NCBI GenBank assembly: GCA_037043015.1
Contig: CM073329.1
Location: forward strand, 3,302,648-3,366,647
Source of the DNA: Bryum argenteum
Taxonomy: Eukaryota > Streptophyta > Bryopsida > Bryales > Bryaceae
Direction of reading: 5' to 3'
Length of the DNA: 64,000 nt
Of the stretch, positions 22,401 to 32,571 are shown piece after piece. The position numbers were made by a program, and so were the translations under genes. The notes under the pieces were generated by a model, which ran no database searches, was not told the origin of the DNA, and saw only the letters and a program-made list of their open reading frames with translations. How positions within the stretch are numbered: position 1 is the stretch's first letter; each line of letters begins with the position of its first letter.

Positions 22401-25400
22401 GGTTGTGTGACAAATCAAGTCTAGTTTGTGTGATCAAAATTGCAGAATGATACAATAAAGTATGAATGAACGGCATGTATTTTAGTGACACCAGCTTTTG
22501 GTTTTGAGATTTCAAACATTGGGCATGTTTTACCAGTGCAAGCCAATCATGAGATGTATTAAAAAAAATAAAAATAAAATTATGAATTTTTTTTACATAA
22601 ATATTATGTTAAGATGATTCCTAATAGCTTTTTAGTTGGAAGCTTATTGATCCAAATTAGTTTAGTATTGGATTGGCCATGATGAAAAAATGAATGAAAT
22701 TTGAGGATCTACATCTCCTCCATCTATTGTTAGATTTCAGCTTTATTTTTTGAGATGAACTCCAAATAAAGTATAGTTTTAGTGGTAGAAACCTTGACCA
22801 GATCAAAAATGTTTTGTAGATTAGGCACTAGTTTGAGTGCAAGAGGTGTATCTTTGGTTGACTTTTCCTTTGAGTTTATTTTTTTTGGAAATTTTCACCA
22901 TTGCAAGGCTACTGTAGGAGTCAATATAATTTTTTGATAATCTTTTTTGGTACAAGCGTGTTATTGAGATGAAGGCAAACAACTTTCTCATTGGTGACTT
23001 TTTTATTGCAATTTACTGGTTTGTAGATATTCCACTCTAAAGTGAAAATGATGAAATTTCATCGTGTTTTTTAGTACTAATACATTATAATCTCCCAATC
23101 TATGAGGGTGCAAGACTTAGCATTTGGTCCACATGATCTACGATAAATCTACTATAAGTTATAAATTAGTAAGGTAGTTATAAGTTAGTACAATGGAGAT
23201 CTCATCATATTACCTTCATTTTCATCTGTGACACTTCCTTTGAAAATGTGTTTTTTTGGCTAAAAATAGGCAGGGACATTTAGGAATTAGTGGCACAACG
23301 AGTGGAGCCAATGTAGCTATTTTGCAATTTGGAAAGTAATCACCCACTAATATGTGATCATCACACATGAACGGAACACATTACTTTCAGATGCACTTCT
23401 AGCATAATATGAGAAAGCAGATTTCAATGATGCTCCCCAATGATACCGCAGTGAGTAGGGCAGCATTTCGGTGTAGCATCTCAAGAGGACCAGGTTTTTG
23501 TTTTCGTCTGAAATCACAAGAATCTACTCAAGAGTGGTTATTTGTAACTTGTGACCCATGTTTGTAGTTTAGTGCTTTTTCGCATGATGCACACTTCGTC
23601 GACAGCTGGGTTGTACTGATACTATGCCTTCACGAAAGTGCTGGCTCTTGGAGATCCACCTGCGGTCATTTTGATCATATGACTCGGTCAGCTTCATTAG
23701 AAAACACGGTGTATCTGATAAGATAGAATAGGCAAGAACCTATATCCATTATCTACCTGCAATTTCCTCTAGCAACCCAAGCAGAAAGAGAGGAAGAAAA
23801 AACACAACCACAGCAGCATAACCTTTTGACGACATTTATACCTATCATTGAGTAAAAGGGACTAGATTCTTGGTCAATGACAGGAAGGTGAGTAGCGTAT
23901 TTTGACAGTAATAGATTTCCCTGTTACAGCTTCAAGCAATCGAATTACTTGATGATCTCTGTGCGCATATGGAATTCAAACAACTGAGGTTAAATATGAT
24001 AGATGAGCACTCAAGACGAAAAGGTACATGCAGCGAGAATCTAGTTATTCATTAAATAGTGTCTGCATGAGATGAATACGGATAACAATTAGCCTATTCG
24101 CATTACAGTTGAAAACTTCCTTCGTGGGAGACATAGCCTGCAGCGACGCGGAACAGAGCCTTCAAACAACAACTACGGTACAAGCGAAGTAAGAAACCGT
24201 AAAATTGCTGTACAAAGTAAATAACGACCTGGACATGCATAAAACTCATGATTGCAACGTACCAAAGTACTGCAAGTCGCATAACAGTCCATCACATCAT
24301 GGTCATTGAATCAGTCGTAAATGTCCGTGATATAAGGGGAAGTAACTTGCGTCTGACAAGAGCCTAATGCTCAAATAGACTTGATAGGGCTCAAAGAGAC
24401 TTGATGGGCCGACCCAAATAGGCACAATACAAGCGGCTCTTCGACAAGGACCACAACTACTTCAATCCTCAACTCATCGATTCACAAAAGAAGACAAATC
24501 ACGCATCTCGAATCTCGAGTTTACGTAGACAAACTAGATATCTGATCCAGCGTTTTCTCAGGCGCAAGTGGTTTGCTCTTCGGCAGAACACTATGACGAC
24601 AATACTGCCATCATTCTAACTACGCTATAAGCTCCAAACCATCGAACCCGTTATTATAATAGTGCCAGATTTGAGGAGCAGCCAGATTCTGACACGAGTA
24701 ACTCATCTGGACCCAATCACCTTGTACATGCGTGCATCTCTACACACATTGCAAGGCAGTTCGACCTGTACTATGCCTCAAATCTTCTCGGAAAGTGCTC
24801 AATGAAAACTTTGAGCTAAACTAATCCCTCTCTAAATCCACACACTACTTCAGAACATCATCATTACTGCTCTGTCCACTTGTTCAGTTGAGATATATAG
24901 GGCAACTACATTCTGAGACCTAACCTCGTTTAACAAGCTCTGAGAAGCTAATGCTCATGATCGAGAATGCCCTCTGATGCTCATGTTGCAATGCTCGTCA
25001 AGAAATGATGACAAGCTCGACAGCTCAACAGGAACATGGATCTGCCTAAACTTCATCATTATCACTATCGCCCTTCAGAACCTGTAGCCACTATATGAAA
25101 TCAGGTGATGATATGATGATCTCTTACAGAAGGGTGGCTACGTACAGTGCAGGGTGCTTGCACACTTGTGAGCCTATGTCGCAGCAGCATGTAGATGGAG
25201 ATAGGTCCAAAACCGAAGGCTCCACCGTAAAAAAATACTGCAGGAGCAAGACCCTAGTCAAGAACATAAAACGAAACTCCAGCAAGCCAAGACGAAAAGG
25301 CTGTACGAAGGAACAATTTAAGCAAGGTCACGCTCTACACTCGCAGACATCTTTACAGATCTACCAAATTAATAATCGATGATGAAATTAAAGTGCTTTC

Positions 25401-26270
25401 AAATTGCATCATAGTTGCCAATGTAGAACACTTATAACACCTATAACAAATTTCCGGAAGGAAGCGATGAGCAAAGTGCATCATTTCTACGCTGCAACAG
25501 CATCGGTTCCGTCAAGATAGTAAATCTAAGCAATGTTTGTTTCCTAGTCAATGGAGTGACAGAGTCAGATTGCCTCATTTAAGAAGGGAAGCACTGCAAC
25601 AGGCGGATGCACTCGAGATCAGATTCAGAATTCCTGTTTCTGGTCCAAGAAGAACAAAACGGACTCCATTGAGCAACATCCCAAGGTTAAGGAGAGGCTT
25701 ACGTTCAGCAGCATAGCAGGAGTAACAAGCTCTGACTGCACGAATGCTGTTAGATCGCTGGAGGCTACTGTACCACAATTCAAATGGAATGTAAAATATG
25801 TTAATGCCGAGAGGATGAGAGCCCTCGAGGACGCGAAGAAGAACTAGCTCCAAACGGACCATCCTTATCAAAATATGGGCTGAACATGCAGATCGCTTTG
25901 CACGGCCGCCAACTGAATCGCTTTATAGGACATTATACATACTAGCAGTATGCTTCTGAGCTACTCTCTGTAAGTATCGATGCCAGATGCATACTTAAGA
26001 CTGCTCTGCAGAACCCTTTAGTACGTGGTTCTAGAATCCTGACAGTTGTTGGCTCCTTTGACGAGAGACTTGATTTGGTGTCAATCAGGCATTTAACCCA
26101 ATGAACGTCATGCGACGACGATCTTGACAAGAACCATTGACATGTCCTATCATGAATGACCTACCATCGCGTAGTCCTGGTGTAAAACCGTTTGATCATA
26201 GACAGGTTTGGTCATTTGAGCTTCTCGAGACGCAAGCATAAATACTGATCTTCGCTGCCTTCAATTCCTC
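19491..26270. other. Long gene-free stretch
   Basis: In nearly 6.8 kb I find no recognisable protein, tRNA or rRNA. The longest ORFs (for example 19966-20295 plus and 25575-25871 minus) show no motif. The composition from 23.7 to 26.2 kb is mixed, about 42% GC by eye, less AT-rich than the intergenic DNA around it. It could contain untranslated or non-coding transcribed sequence. Confidence 0.4.
21401..21795. repeat. 24-bp perfect inverted repeat with a 347-bp loop
   Basis: ATAAGGTAGAATGCCCTTAAACCG (here split as ATAAGGTAGAAT + GCCCTTAAACCG) at 21401-21424 is the exact reverse complement of 21772-21795. Related pieces (CTTAAACCGCTCA, GGCGGTTTAACAGG) occur at about 21584 and 21728. Beyond the 24 bases the arms diverge. 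Confidence 0.8.
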
Positions 26271-26347
26271 CATTTTTCACAGGGACGTCGCTGAAGTCAT
26301 TTTCCTCAATCCTAAGAACCATGGATATTATCCTCAGAAACGCCTCA

Positions 26348-28301
26348 TCAATTCTTTTGCTTCGTGATGCTCCCCACGTCTGCTTTCGGCAGGTCTGTCA
26401 CCTGCACGTGATACAACAGCAACACAATTAGGAGGAACCAGAACCACCACAGCTTCTAAAAACTACAGTCTGTTGTCACAGATTCCGCACTACAGATTCA
26501 GGAGAAAAGAATGCATCCAAGCTTCAACTATGATGCTTTCACGTGCAAGATTCTAACATTTGCTTGAACCTACCTTCTATTGCATAAAAATTACAACTTA
26601 GGGCCGAATATAGACCCATCTCTTCAAATAGCTCAAATTGAACATAATTCCCAAGGCAATCTTCTCAATGTTAACTTGGCAGGCAATAGTGACGATTAAA
26701 AACCTGTTGCGAAGCAGTCGCTTTGCTTTCTTGACGAGGAAATGAAGCACCTTCCTTACGCTCCCCAGTTTGAGCTATCATTGGCTCCAATAGCCTTAGT
26801 CTATCCTCCATATATTCCAATCGCATTCTCAAAGCTTCGAAATCTGGAGTCCTGGAATTCAACATGGCTGCGACTTCTTCAAGCTCTACACCTACCTCGA
26901 TCTCTAACTCCGCTTCAACCAATAACTCGATTTTAGCATCTCGTTCCTGCATCCGTTTCATTCGGGCTCACCATAATCAATCAGTCGTTATGAACAAAAT
27001 TTCAAAAAGATGTCAAATCTACTAATGTATGAGAAGGCAACCAAGTCTTTCGCAACCTGCACTATCCCTAAACACCTTAATAAATATAAACAACACAAAA
27101 TTTCAAAGAGATCACCTTCAGCATTTGACGCTGATCGTAGCGAGAATACTGGGCGACAGCGTACACGGCTGCAAGTGATCAAAACTTCCATAAATACGCA
27201 TCCTCCTTAGAGACAATCAAAACTGAAGAAAACAAGAGCTCCAAAATCTAACGAGTTCAAAAAAGGAAAGAAACACGATCAACATTAACACTTTCAGTTA
27301 GGCACATGACGACCTACATCACCGAAACAATAAAGCACTAGATCCTTTCTTCACCAGAACACCAAAATGCTAACAGAATGCATCACTCAATTCCTCTCAA
27401 AATCAACTACAGGCATTGCCATTGACAGTGAATAACTTTGAAACCTAGCCATCGACAAAGCAAAGGCAATGAACGTCTCTGACCTAAAAAACATCTGTAG
27501 GTGGAGGTAAATGAGGACAATTACCTAAAGGCGGCAAACAAGCAAAAAAGAATTGCACGAGGTGAAAGTCCCACCTGACCAGATCCACAATGCAATGAGC
27601 CTCTTAATATGATGAAAAACACGAACTATACGCCCAAGAACACAGGAAACACGGCACATTGTGAAAAGAGATAACTTAACAGGAAAATGAGTTGAATATG
27701 CCACACCTCAATCTGCTGATCAAATATGACAGATAACCTAATACCTGAGATTAAGCACTTGCACTAACCGAGCGTCACGAAGAATAACTAAACAACTCTC
27801 ATATTTGACACCACGGAAATAGACAAAAAGAAAGAAATGTGAAACGAAAAGAAGAAAGATAAACTCCTGCACATTACTAGCAGAAGTTGTGTACATAAGC
27901 TGTGCTACTGTCGATTCTCAACCTAAAGCATATAGTCATATTCAATCCATAAGCCCTAAACCCTAAGATTACGAACCTTGCAACTTACATTTCAAGAAGT
28001 GGATTATTACAAGAAAGCTCCTAGTCTTGAGATTCTAAGCAACAGGAACTCGGGAAATATACCCGAATTTGCGCTCATCCTGATTTGAGGAGGACATAAG
28101 GAGACGCGCAGCCGTTTGAAGATCCAGTCGGTCTTCACGAGCAGCATCTTCCATGGACTTGCGCGTTAACACTTTGTCGCTCAACCAGTCAGAGTTACCC
28201 GAAAGCGCTCGAGACTGCGCCAAACTTCTGGATACGCGCCATGAACACCATCTCTCAGTCGAGAATCCGATCCTCCTCAAAGTAGCTTGAACCGCAGCCA
28301 T
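26348..28301 (-). CDS. Unidentified multi-exon gene: possible targeting presequence followed by an acidic coiled coil
   Basis: I do not recognise the product. Well-supported minus-strand exons are: 27168-27116 (VYAVAQYSRYDQRQMLK; acceptor CACTTGCAG, donor GTGATC); 26946-26704 (81 residues starting ERDAKIELL, strongly heptad-like with many Glu and Leu; acceptor GGATGCAG, donor GTTTTT); and 26401-26348 (VTDLPKADVGSITKQKN then stop; acceptor CGTGCAG). Phases match across these three. The likely first exon starts at ATG 28301-28299. It encodes MAAVQATLRRIGFSTERW..., rich in Arg, Ser and Ala, like a mitochondrial or plastid presequence. The ORF there runs 88 residues to 28035. It may be a separate small protein, or it may splice at phase-1 donors GTAACT (after the ALS codons) or GTGAAG (after MEDAA). 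I cannot decide which. Confidence 0.5.
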
Positions 28302-28628
28302 TTTGTACTACAGAAAATGATCCATCTGCCTCGATATGTTAATATTAAATCCAAGAACTTCCTACACCAATACTCAAACCCAGTCTCGATCAAATATTCT
28401 CACTATAGAAAATATCCTGCATCTCGCGACATTCCTCTACTTAAAATGACGATTCAATTGACAAACTCTGCAATTGCGAGGATATCGAGAAAACGATGAA
28501 GTTCAGGTCGTCCAGAAAGTTTCATTCAAATATCATCCATCCAATCATGAAATGTCATTTCTTTGAAAGGTTAACTCTTTGGCGCTGAGGCCACCATTTT
28601 TGGTCGTTCCTACCCGTGTCTCCATGTA

Positions 28629-29209
28629 CAATAGGGTGACATTCAAATTGGCCGTTTAGTAGTTCCAGGGATAGTGTCCTACACTAATGCCAACTTTGAC
28701 ACCCTCCCCAAAGCTGAGAAATTTTTATTTTACCATGAAAATTTGGGGACAACATTATCTTTATGTTGAAAACATGCATACCAAATTTCAAGTCCAGGAG
28801 ACTTATACAAAAAAACTTATGCAAGATCTACCAACATGGGATAGCTGTGAGAAAAGTGTCACAGCTGCCAACTTTGACACCCTCCCAAGAATTGAGGAAA
28901 TTTTTTTTGCCCATGAAATTTTTGGATCAAAAACATTTTTATGTTGTTTGCATGTGTGGAAAATTTCAAGTCCAAAAGACCCATACAAAAAATAATATTC
29001 CAAATCTATCAACATGTGTAGTTTTGAGAAACAAAGGGGAAAACCATTTTACTACTTCCAACTTTGACGCCCTCCTTAGGATTGAGTTTTTGTTGATACA
29101 TGGTGAAATTTTTGGCACAAGATCATCTCTACGCTGGTAACATGTGAGATAAATTTCAAAGACAAAAGACGTACATAAAAAAAGTTATTCCATATCTACC
29201 AACGTGTAT
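28629..29209. repeat. Left long terminal inverted repeat of the Tc1-type element
   Basis: It contains three diverged direct subrepeats of about 150-190 bases, each beginning (G)CCAACTTTGAC(A/G)CCCTCC, at about 28689, 28867 and 29058. Each subrepeat also has TTTCAA(G/A)(T/G)(C)CA(A/G) and a TATC(T/A)A(C/T)CAAC(A/G)TG-like segment. The inner end overlaps the transposase stop codon (29196-29198). Confidence 0.9.
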
Positions 29210-29645
29210 GTCCTCCATTAGCGTCAATCACTGCTAGTAACCTAGAGGGCATAGAATGACATAGTTGAAGGAGCTTTGTACCATTGACTAACTTCCACTC
29301 TCTTTCAAGAACTACCTTCAACACATCTAAGTTTCTAGGGCATTGTTTGCCATGTTGCACAACATCTTTTAACATCCTCCAAACGTTCTTGATTGGATTG
29401 AGATCGGGAGAGTTTGCAGGCCAATTGAGCTTTTCGAGAAGGTGGCTTTGTCTCCATTCTTCACATATTTTGCTCCTATGGACGGGTGCCCCATCTTCCA
29501 TAAGCACTCCTTGTGGATTTTGACCCATGAAATGAACCAATTTGGCATCGTAAACCACTTCTATAAAATACTTAGCAGAACGTTGACCTTTAAGCATAAA
29601 GACAAGTTCTGACTTTTTTCCTCCGGCAAATGCGCCCCAAATCAT
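29196..29645 (-). pseudogene. Tc1/mariner transposase, C-terminal half (DDE domain), with catalytic Glu changed to Lys
   Basis: The 149-residue piece carries WGAFAGG, then VLMEDGAPVHRS (second catalytic Asp) and NSPDLNPIKNVW. In the family the last motif reads NPIENxW, and its Glu is the third catalytic residue. Here the codon is AAG (Lys). Spacing from the second Asp is 34 residues, the DD34E arrangement. The ATG opening this piece is only the codon that follows the TTAA of the inserted piggyBac; the natural N-terminus is at 36068. Loss of the third acidic residue should abolish strand cleavage, so the copy is dead even apart from the insertion. Confidence 0.9.
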
Positions 29646-30206
29646 TAACCCCTAAACGTCCCTAGTGTCGTTTTTGTGCATTCTGGATGGGGTGTGGGGA
29701 TGTTCGCAAGGCTGCCACTTCGTCATCCGTCACCTTTTTCATCCGATTTTTTTTCTCCCTCACAGTAAACCGGGTTTATTCTTCATTGGCTTTTACCACA
29801 TGCGTGTAGGAGTTACTGTGATTTTTGTAGAGTGATTTGAAGTGCGATGGGTTTTTGTTTTCATGGTGATTTGAGAATTTTGATCAAAAATTTTAGTGCT
29901 CGGGTAAGTGAGTAGGGCAGAAGGCCTTCCTTGGGCAGTAGAAAAAGAAAGATTTTGCAAAAGATGAGTTTCAGCCATACAAGGGGGCATGGGAAAGATG
30001 TAATAAAGTTTTATTGTCAGAATTTCTGCCATGGTGGGTGCGCTTCACTTGTTACACATTATATTATTCAAACAATTCTAGCCACTTTTCACACACAAAT
30101 TGGACAATTCTATGGGGAGGATGATGCAAATAAAGGGTTCAGCGTCCCTACAATCAACCTACTACCCCAAACTTCATAAATTTAGTGCCTATCATATCTA
30201 CTTAGC

Positions 30207-31169
30207 ATGAGATTCATGAGATTGAAGGTTGAAGTTTCCATACACCAAACACATGCCCACCAACCAAGCCCACATACAATAGTGAGGATTTTATTGCCAC
30301 AATTCAATGCCCACCTAAGCCATAGCCTTCTTACCAATATGTCATCAATACTCTACAATTTCAGCTACTACATGTACACAATACATGGAGGCAAGAAACA
30401 TGAATCTACAAACTTCTACTTGTTCCTACACACAATCATGGAATCCACCACAAACTTAGTTGATTTGGCAAAACTAGAGATTGAGAGGTGGGGAGCACAA
30501 GACAAGGGACTAGGAGAATTAGAGATTGAGTGCATGAAAGCACTTCTCAATAAGGACTATCTTCTACAACTAGATTGTTCTAAGAAATTGAAGAAGGAAG
30601 ATTCTCCAAGAGGGCTTAGACATCTTTTCTATCACCATGTTAGTGCAATCCTAGGGTGGAAAGAAAGAGTATGTGAGGGTGATCCACATGGAATTAGCCC
30701 TTTGTTGTATGCACTATTGAGAGAGATTTGGGCTGACAAGCACGAAAACATCAACCATGAGCAATCAGTGGGAGAGGGAGTTGAGAGGTCCAGGGCAGTC
30801 CAGCAAGGGAGGAGTTCCATCGAAGGCCAGGGGTCCAAGCAGGGATCCGGTACCTGCAGGGAGGGGTCGTACCAGATCAGGCTCCCACAGCTCACCACCG
30901 ACAGCTCGGCAGCATTCCAGTCGAAGCGCTGGAGAGGAGCGGCACCTAAACGGCCGAGACTCAGGGTCGCAGGGAGTCAACATCGACGGCCTTCGCGGCC
31001 ACGATCGCCCTCCAGCAGCGACAACGACAGGCCCTCCTCCGGCAGCAACGACAGGCCCTCCTCCGGCGGCAACGACAGGCCCTCCCCCGGCGGCCAGGAG
31101 TCCGCAGCGATCTCCCAGAAGTCGACAGCGTCCGGGGAGGGGTCGGCGGAGGGAAGTGCTGGCAAGTGA
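30207..31169 (+). CDS. piggyBac-internal ORF A, unknown function
   Basis: 320 codons are open. A more natural start may be the ATG at about 30439 (MESTTNLVDLAKLE). The N-terminal part is a compact, probably helical domain (to about LLREIWADKH) with no family I recognise. The C-terminal third is low-complexity Ser/Arg/Pro, including three copies of NDRPSSG-like repeats from a 24-base tandem repeat at 31023-31093. It overlaps ORF B in another frame over 30757-31169. Codon texture suggests A is coding before about 30760 and B after about 31170, so splicing or a frameshift may join them. Confidence 0.45.
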   Translation: MRFMRLKVEVSIHQTHAHQPSPHTIVRILLPQFNAHLSHSLLTNMSSILYNFSYYMYTIHGGKKHESTNFYLFLHTIMESTTNLVDLAKLEIERWGAQDKGLGELEIECMKALLNKDYLLQLDCSKKLKKEDSPRGLRHLFYHHVSAILGWKERVCEGDPHGISPLLYALLREIWADKHENINHEQSVGEGVERSRAVQQGRSSIEGQGSKQGSGTCREGSYQIRLPQLTTDSSAAFQSKRWRGAAPKRPRLRVAGSQHRRPSRPRSPSSSDNDRPSSGSNDRPSSGGNDRPSPGGQESAAISQKSTASGEGSAEGSAGK

Positions 31170-31977
31170 TTCTCTCAATCCCGCACCAGCAACTCCGGTT
31201 CAACTTGCGATTGCCATGCCTGCAGATTTGATAGCACCAATGAGAGTAAGGGTTCTTCAAAATCATGATCTAGATGAGCTAGTAGAAAGTCATGAAGAGA
31301 CATGGGTCATGGGCACAGCCTTACCTTCTTACGTATGTTCAGATACTCAAAGATTAATGTACGAAGTTGAAGTGAATGGAGAGCTTGTAAATGTTCCTTT
31401 TGGATTCATAGAGTCTATCTATGCACACACTGAAACCGCACATGAGGAGGACATTTCACAATTTGTTGAAGAGAAAGAATCTTCCGCTGCGTCAGAGAGT
31501 TCCGACAGCGGAGATGATCTAGATTACCTACTTGCGAGAGACGACGTCGGTGAAGAACGAATCGAGCTTGATGTCTTCAATATTGCAGCTCCCACCACCA
31601 GATCTAACCCCGCAAGCCCAAGTCCCAAGATCTGTAGACAGCAGGGTCACGGAGGGCGAGCCGGACGCCTCCAACGCCTCGAGCAGCCTGCGGCAAGGAA
31701 GGGAGAGAGCCCGTCGTTGGGGGTCTCGAGCAGCCTGCGGCGGCAAAGAAGGGAGAGAGCCTGCGTTACTGCGAGGAGCGGCCAGCGGCTCCCAAGGCGG
31801 GCTGCGCCCAAGGCGGGGCTGCCAGCTCACCAAAGTGCCGTTGCATGCAGGATGTCCGGGAGGCGACATTGCGACAACGAGGCAGTCGGAGCGCGTGAAG
31901 GCCTACGGGAGGTCAGCTGCTCTGCCACAGGGGAGGAGCTAAGGCGGGAAGGGTTGCAGGAGGTCACCGCTCCCTAA
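30757..31977 (+). CDS. piggyBac-internal ORF B: globular domain plus acidic region
   Basis: 406 codons. The first 130 residues are low-complexity, with TGPPPAAT repeats. A globular-looking segment follows (about 31200-31430) with RVRVLQNHDLDELVE, ETWVMGTALPSYV and VPFGFIESIYAH. Next comes a Ser/Asp/Glu-rich block (ESSDSGDDLDYLL), as often seen before piggyBac catalytic domains, then a basic low-complexity tail. It lies in the same numerical frame as the transposase at 32572-34443, but a stop (31975-31977) and about 590 bases of non-coding sequence separate them. It may be the transposase N-terminal exon, or an accessory gene. Confidence 0.45.
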   Translation: MSNQWERELRGPGQSSKGGVPSKARGPSRDPVPAGRGRTRSGSHSSPPTARQHSSRSAGEERHLNGRDSGSQGVNIDGLRGHDRPPAATTTGPPPAATTGPPPAATTGPPPAARSPQRSPRSRQRPGRGRRREVLASDSLNPAPATPVQLAIAMPADLIAPMRVRVLQNHDLDELVESHEETWVMGTALPSYVCSDTQRLMYEVEVNGELVNVPFGFIESIYAHTETAHEEDISQFVEEKESSAASESSDSGDDLDYLLARDDVGEERIELDVFNIAAPTTRSNPASPSPKICRQQGHGGRAGRLQRLEQPAARKGESPSLGVSSSLRRQRRERACVTARSGQRLPRRAAPKAGLPAHQSAVACRMSGRRHCDNEAVGAREGLREVSCSATGEELRREGLQEVTAP

Positions 31978-32031
31978 GCGAGGAGGTGATTTGGCGGGAA
32001 GGGAACCAATCGGAGGGCACCTCCTCGCTTA
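31975..32031. promoter_or_regulatory. 14-bp perfect inverted repeat at the ORF B stop, running into a TATA box
   Basis: TAAGCGAGGAGGTG (31975-31988) is the exact reverse complement of 32018-32031, with a 29-base loop. The left arm begins with the stop codon of ORF B. The right arm runs into CTTATAAAGG (32028-32037), a good TATA box for the transposase reading frame downstream. It could be a binding site, a 3'-end hairpin, or both. Confidence 0.55.
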
Positions 32032-32571
32032 TAAAGGTTAGAGTCATATTACCTTGATACATCAGGTCTTTTCCCTATTTTATTTGTACCGAAGATCAGC
32101 CGCAGGTGTTTTGGATGACCACTGTACTACTTTGTGTTCGGAGATCGAAAGGTTGATTATTATGGAATAACGCTTTCAACTTGATAAAGCAGTGAATTTC
32201 ATATCATTGTCACCTCTATCCTCATAGTGATGTCGATCTATATATTGGTTCTTGGTGATTTGCATCTGTCGATGAACCTCGTACAAGCAGGTGCATGCCT
32301 TTCATGTGGCAAAGTTGCATATCCATGAGATGGAGACGGTTGATATTTCCTTCATGGATTTAGTTACCTTTTCGAAATGTGTCGAATTGTTCAATTTGAA
32401 TTTAGAATCCAGTGTTTTTGATCATGAGGCGAAGTGTCATTCCCAATCCTTTATGAGAATCATGAGCGTCTTTCGAAGTACCTTAATTTTGTAAGCAAAG
32501 ACTTACCGACAAGTTCACAATACCGCACATGTATCACGTGTGTCTACGGGTACCAGGGAGTTGTGGAGTAA

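Noticed and set aside
28687-29140. ORFs in the left Tc1 inverted repeat, mirrored at 36660-37110
   Set aside because: Their conservation follows from the inverted-repeat identity, not coding selection; no domain.
30765-31178. Minus-strand VVAAGGGP-type ORF
   Set aside because: Reverse of the GC-rich repeat in piggyBac ORFs A and B.
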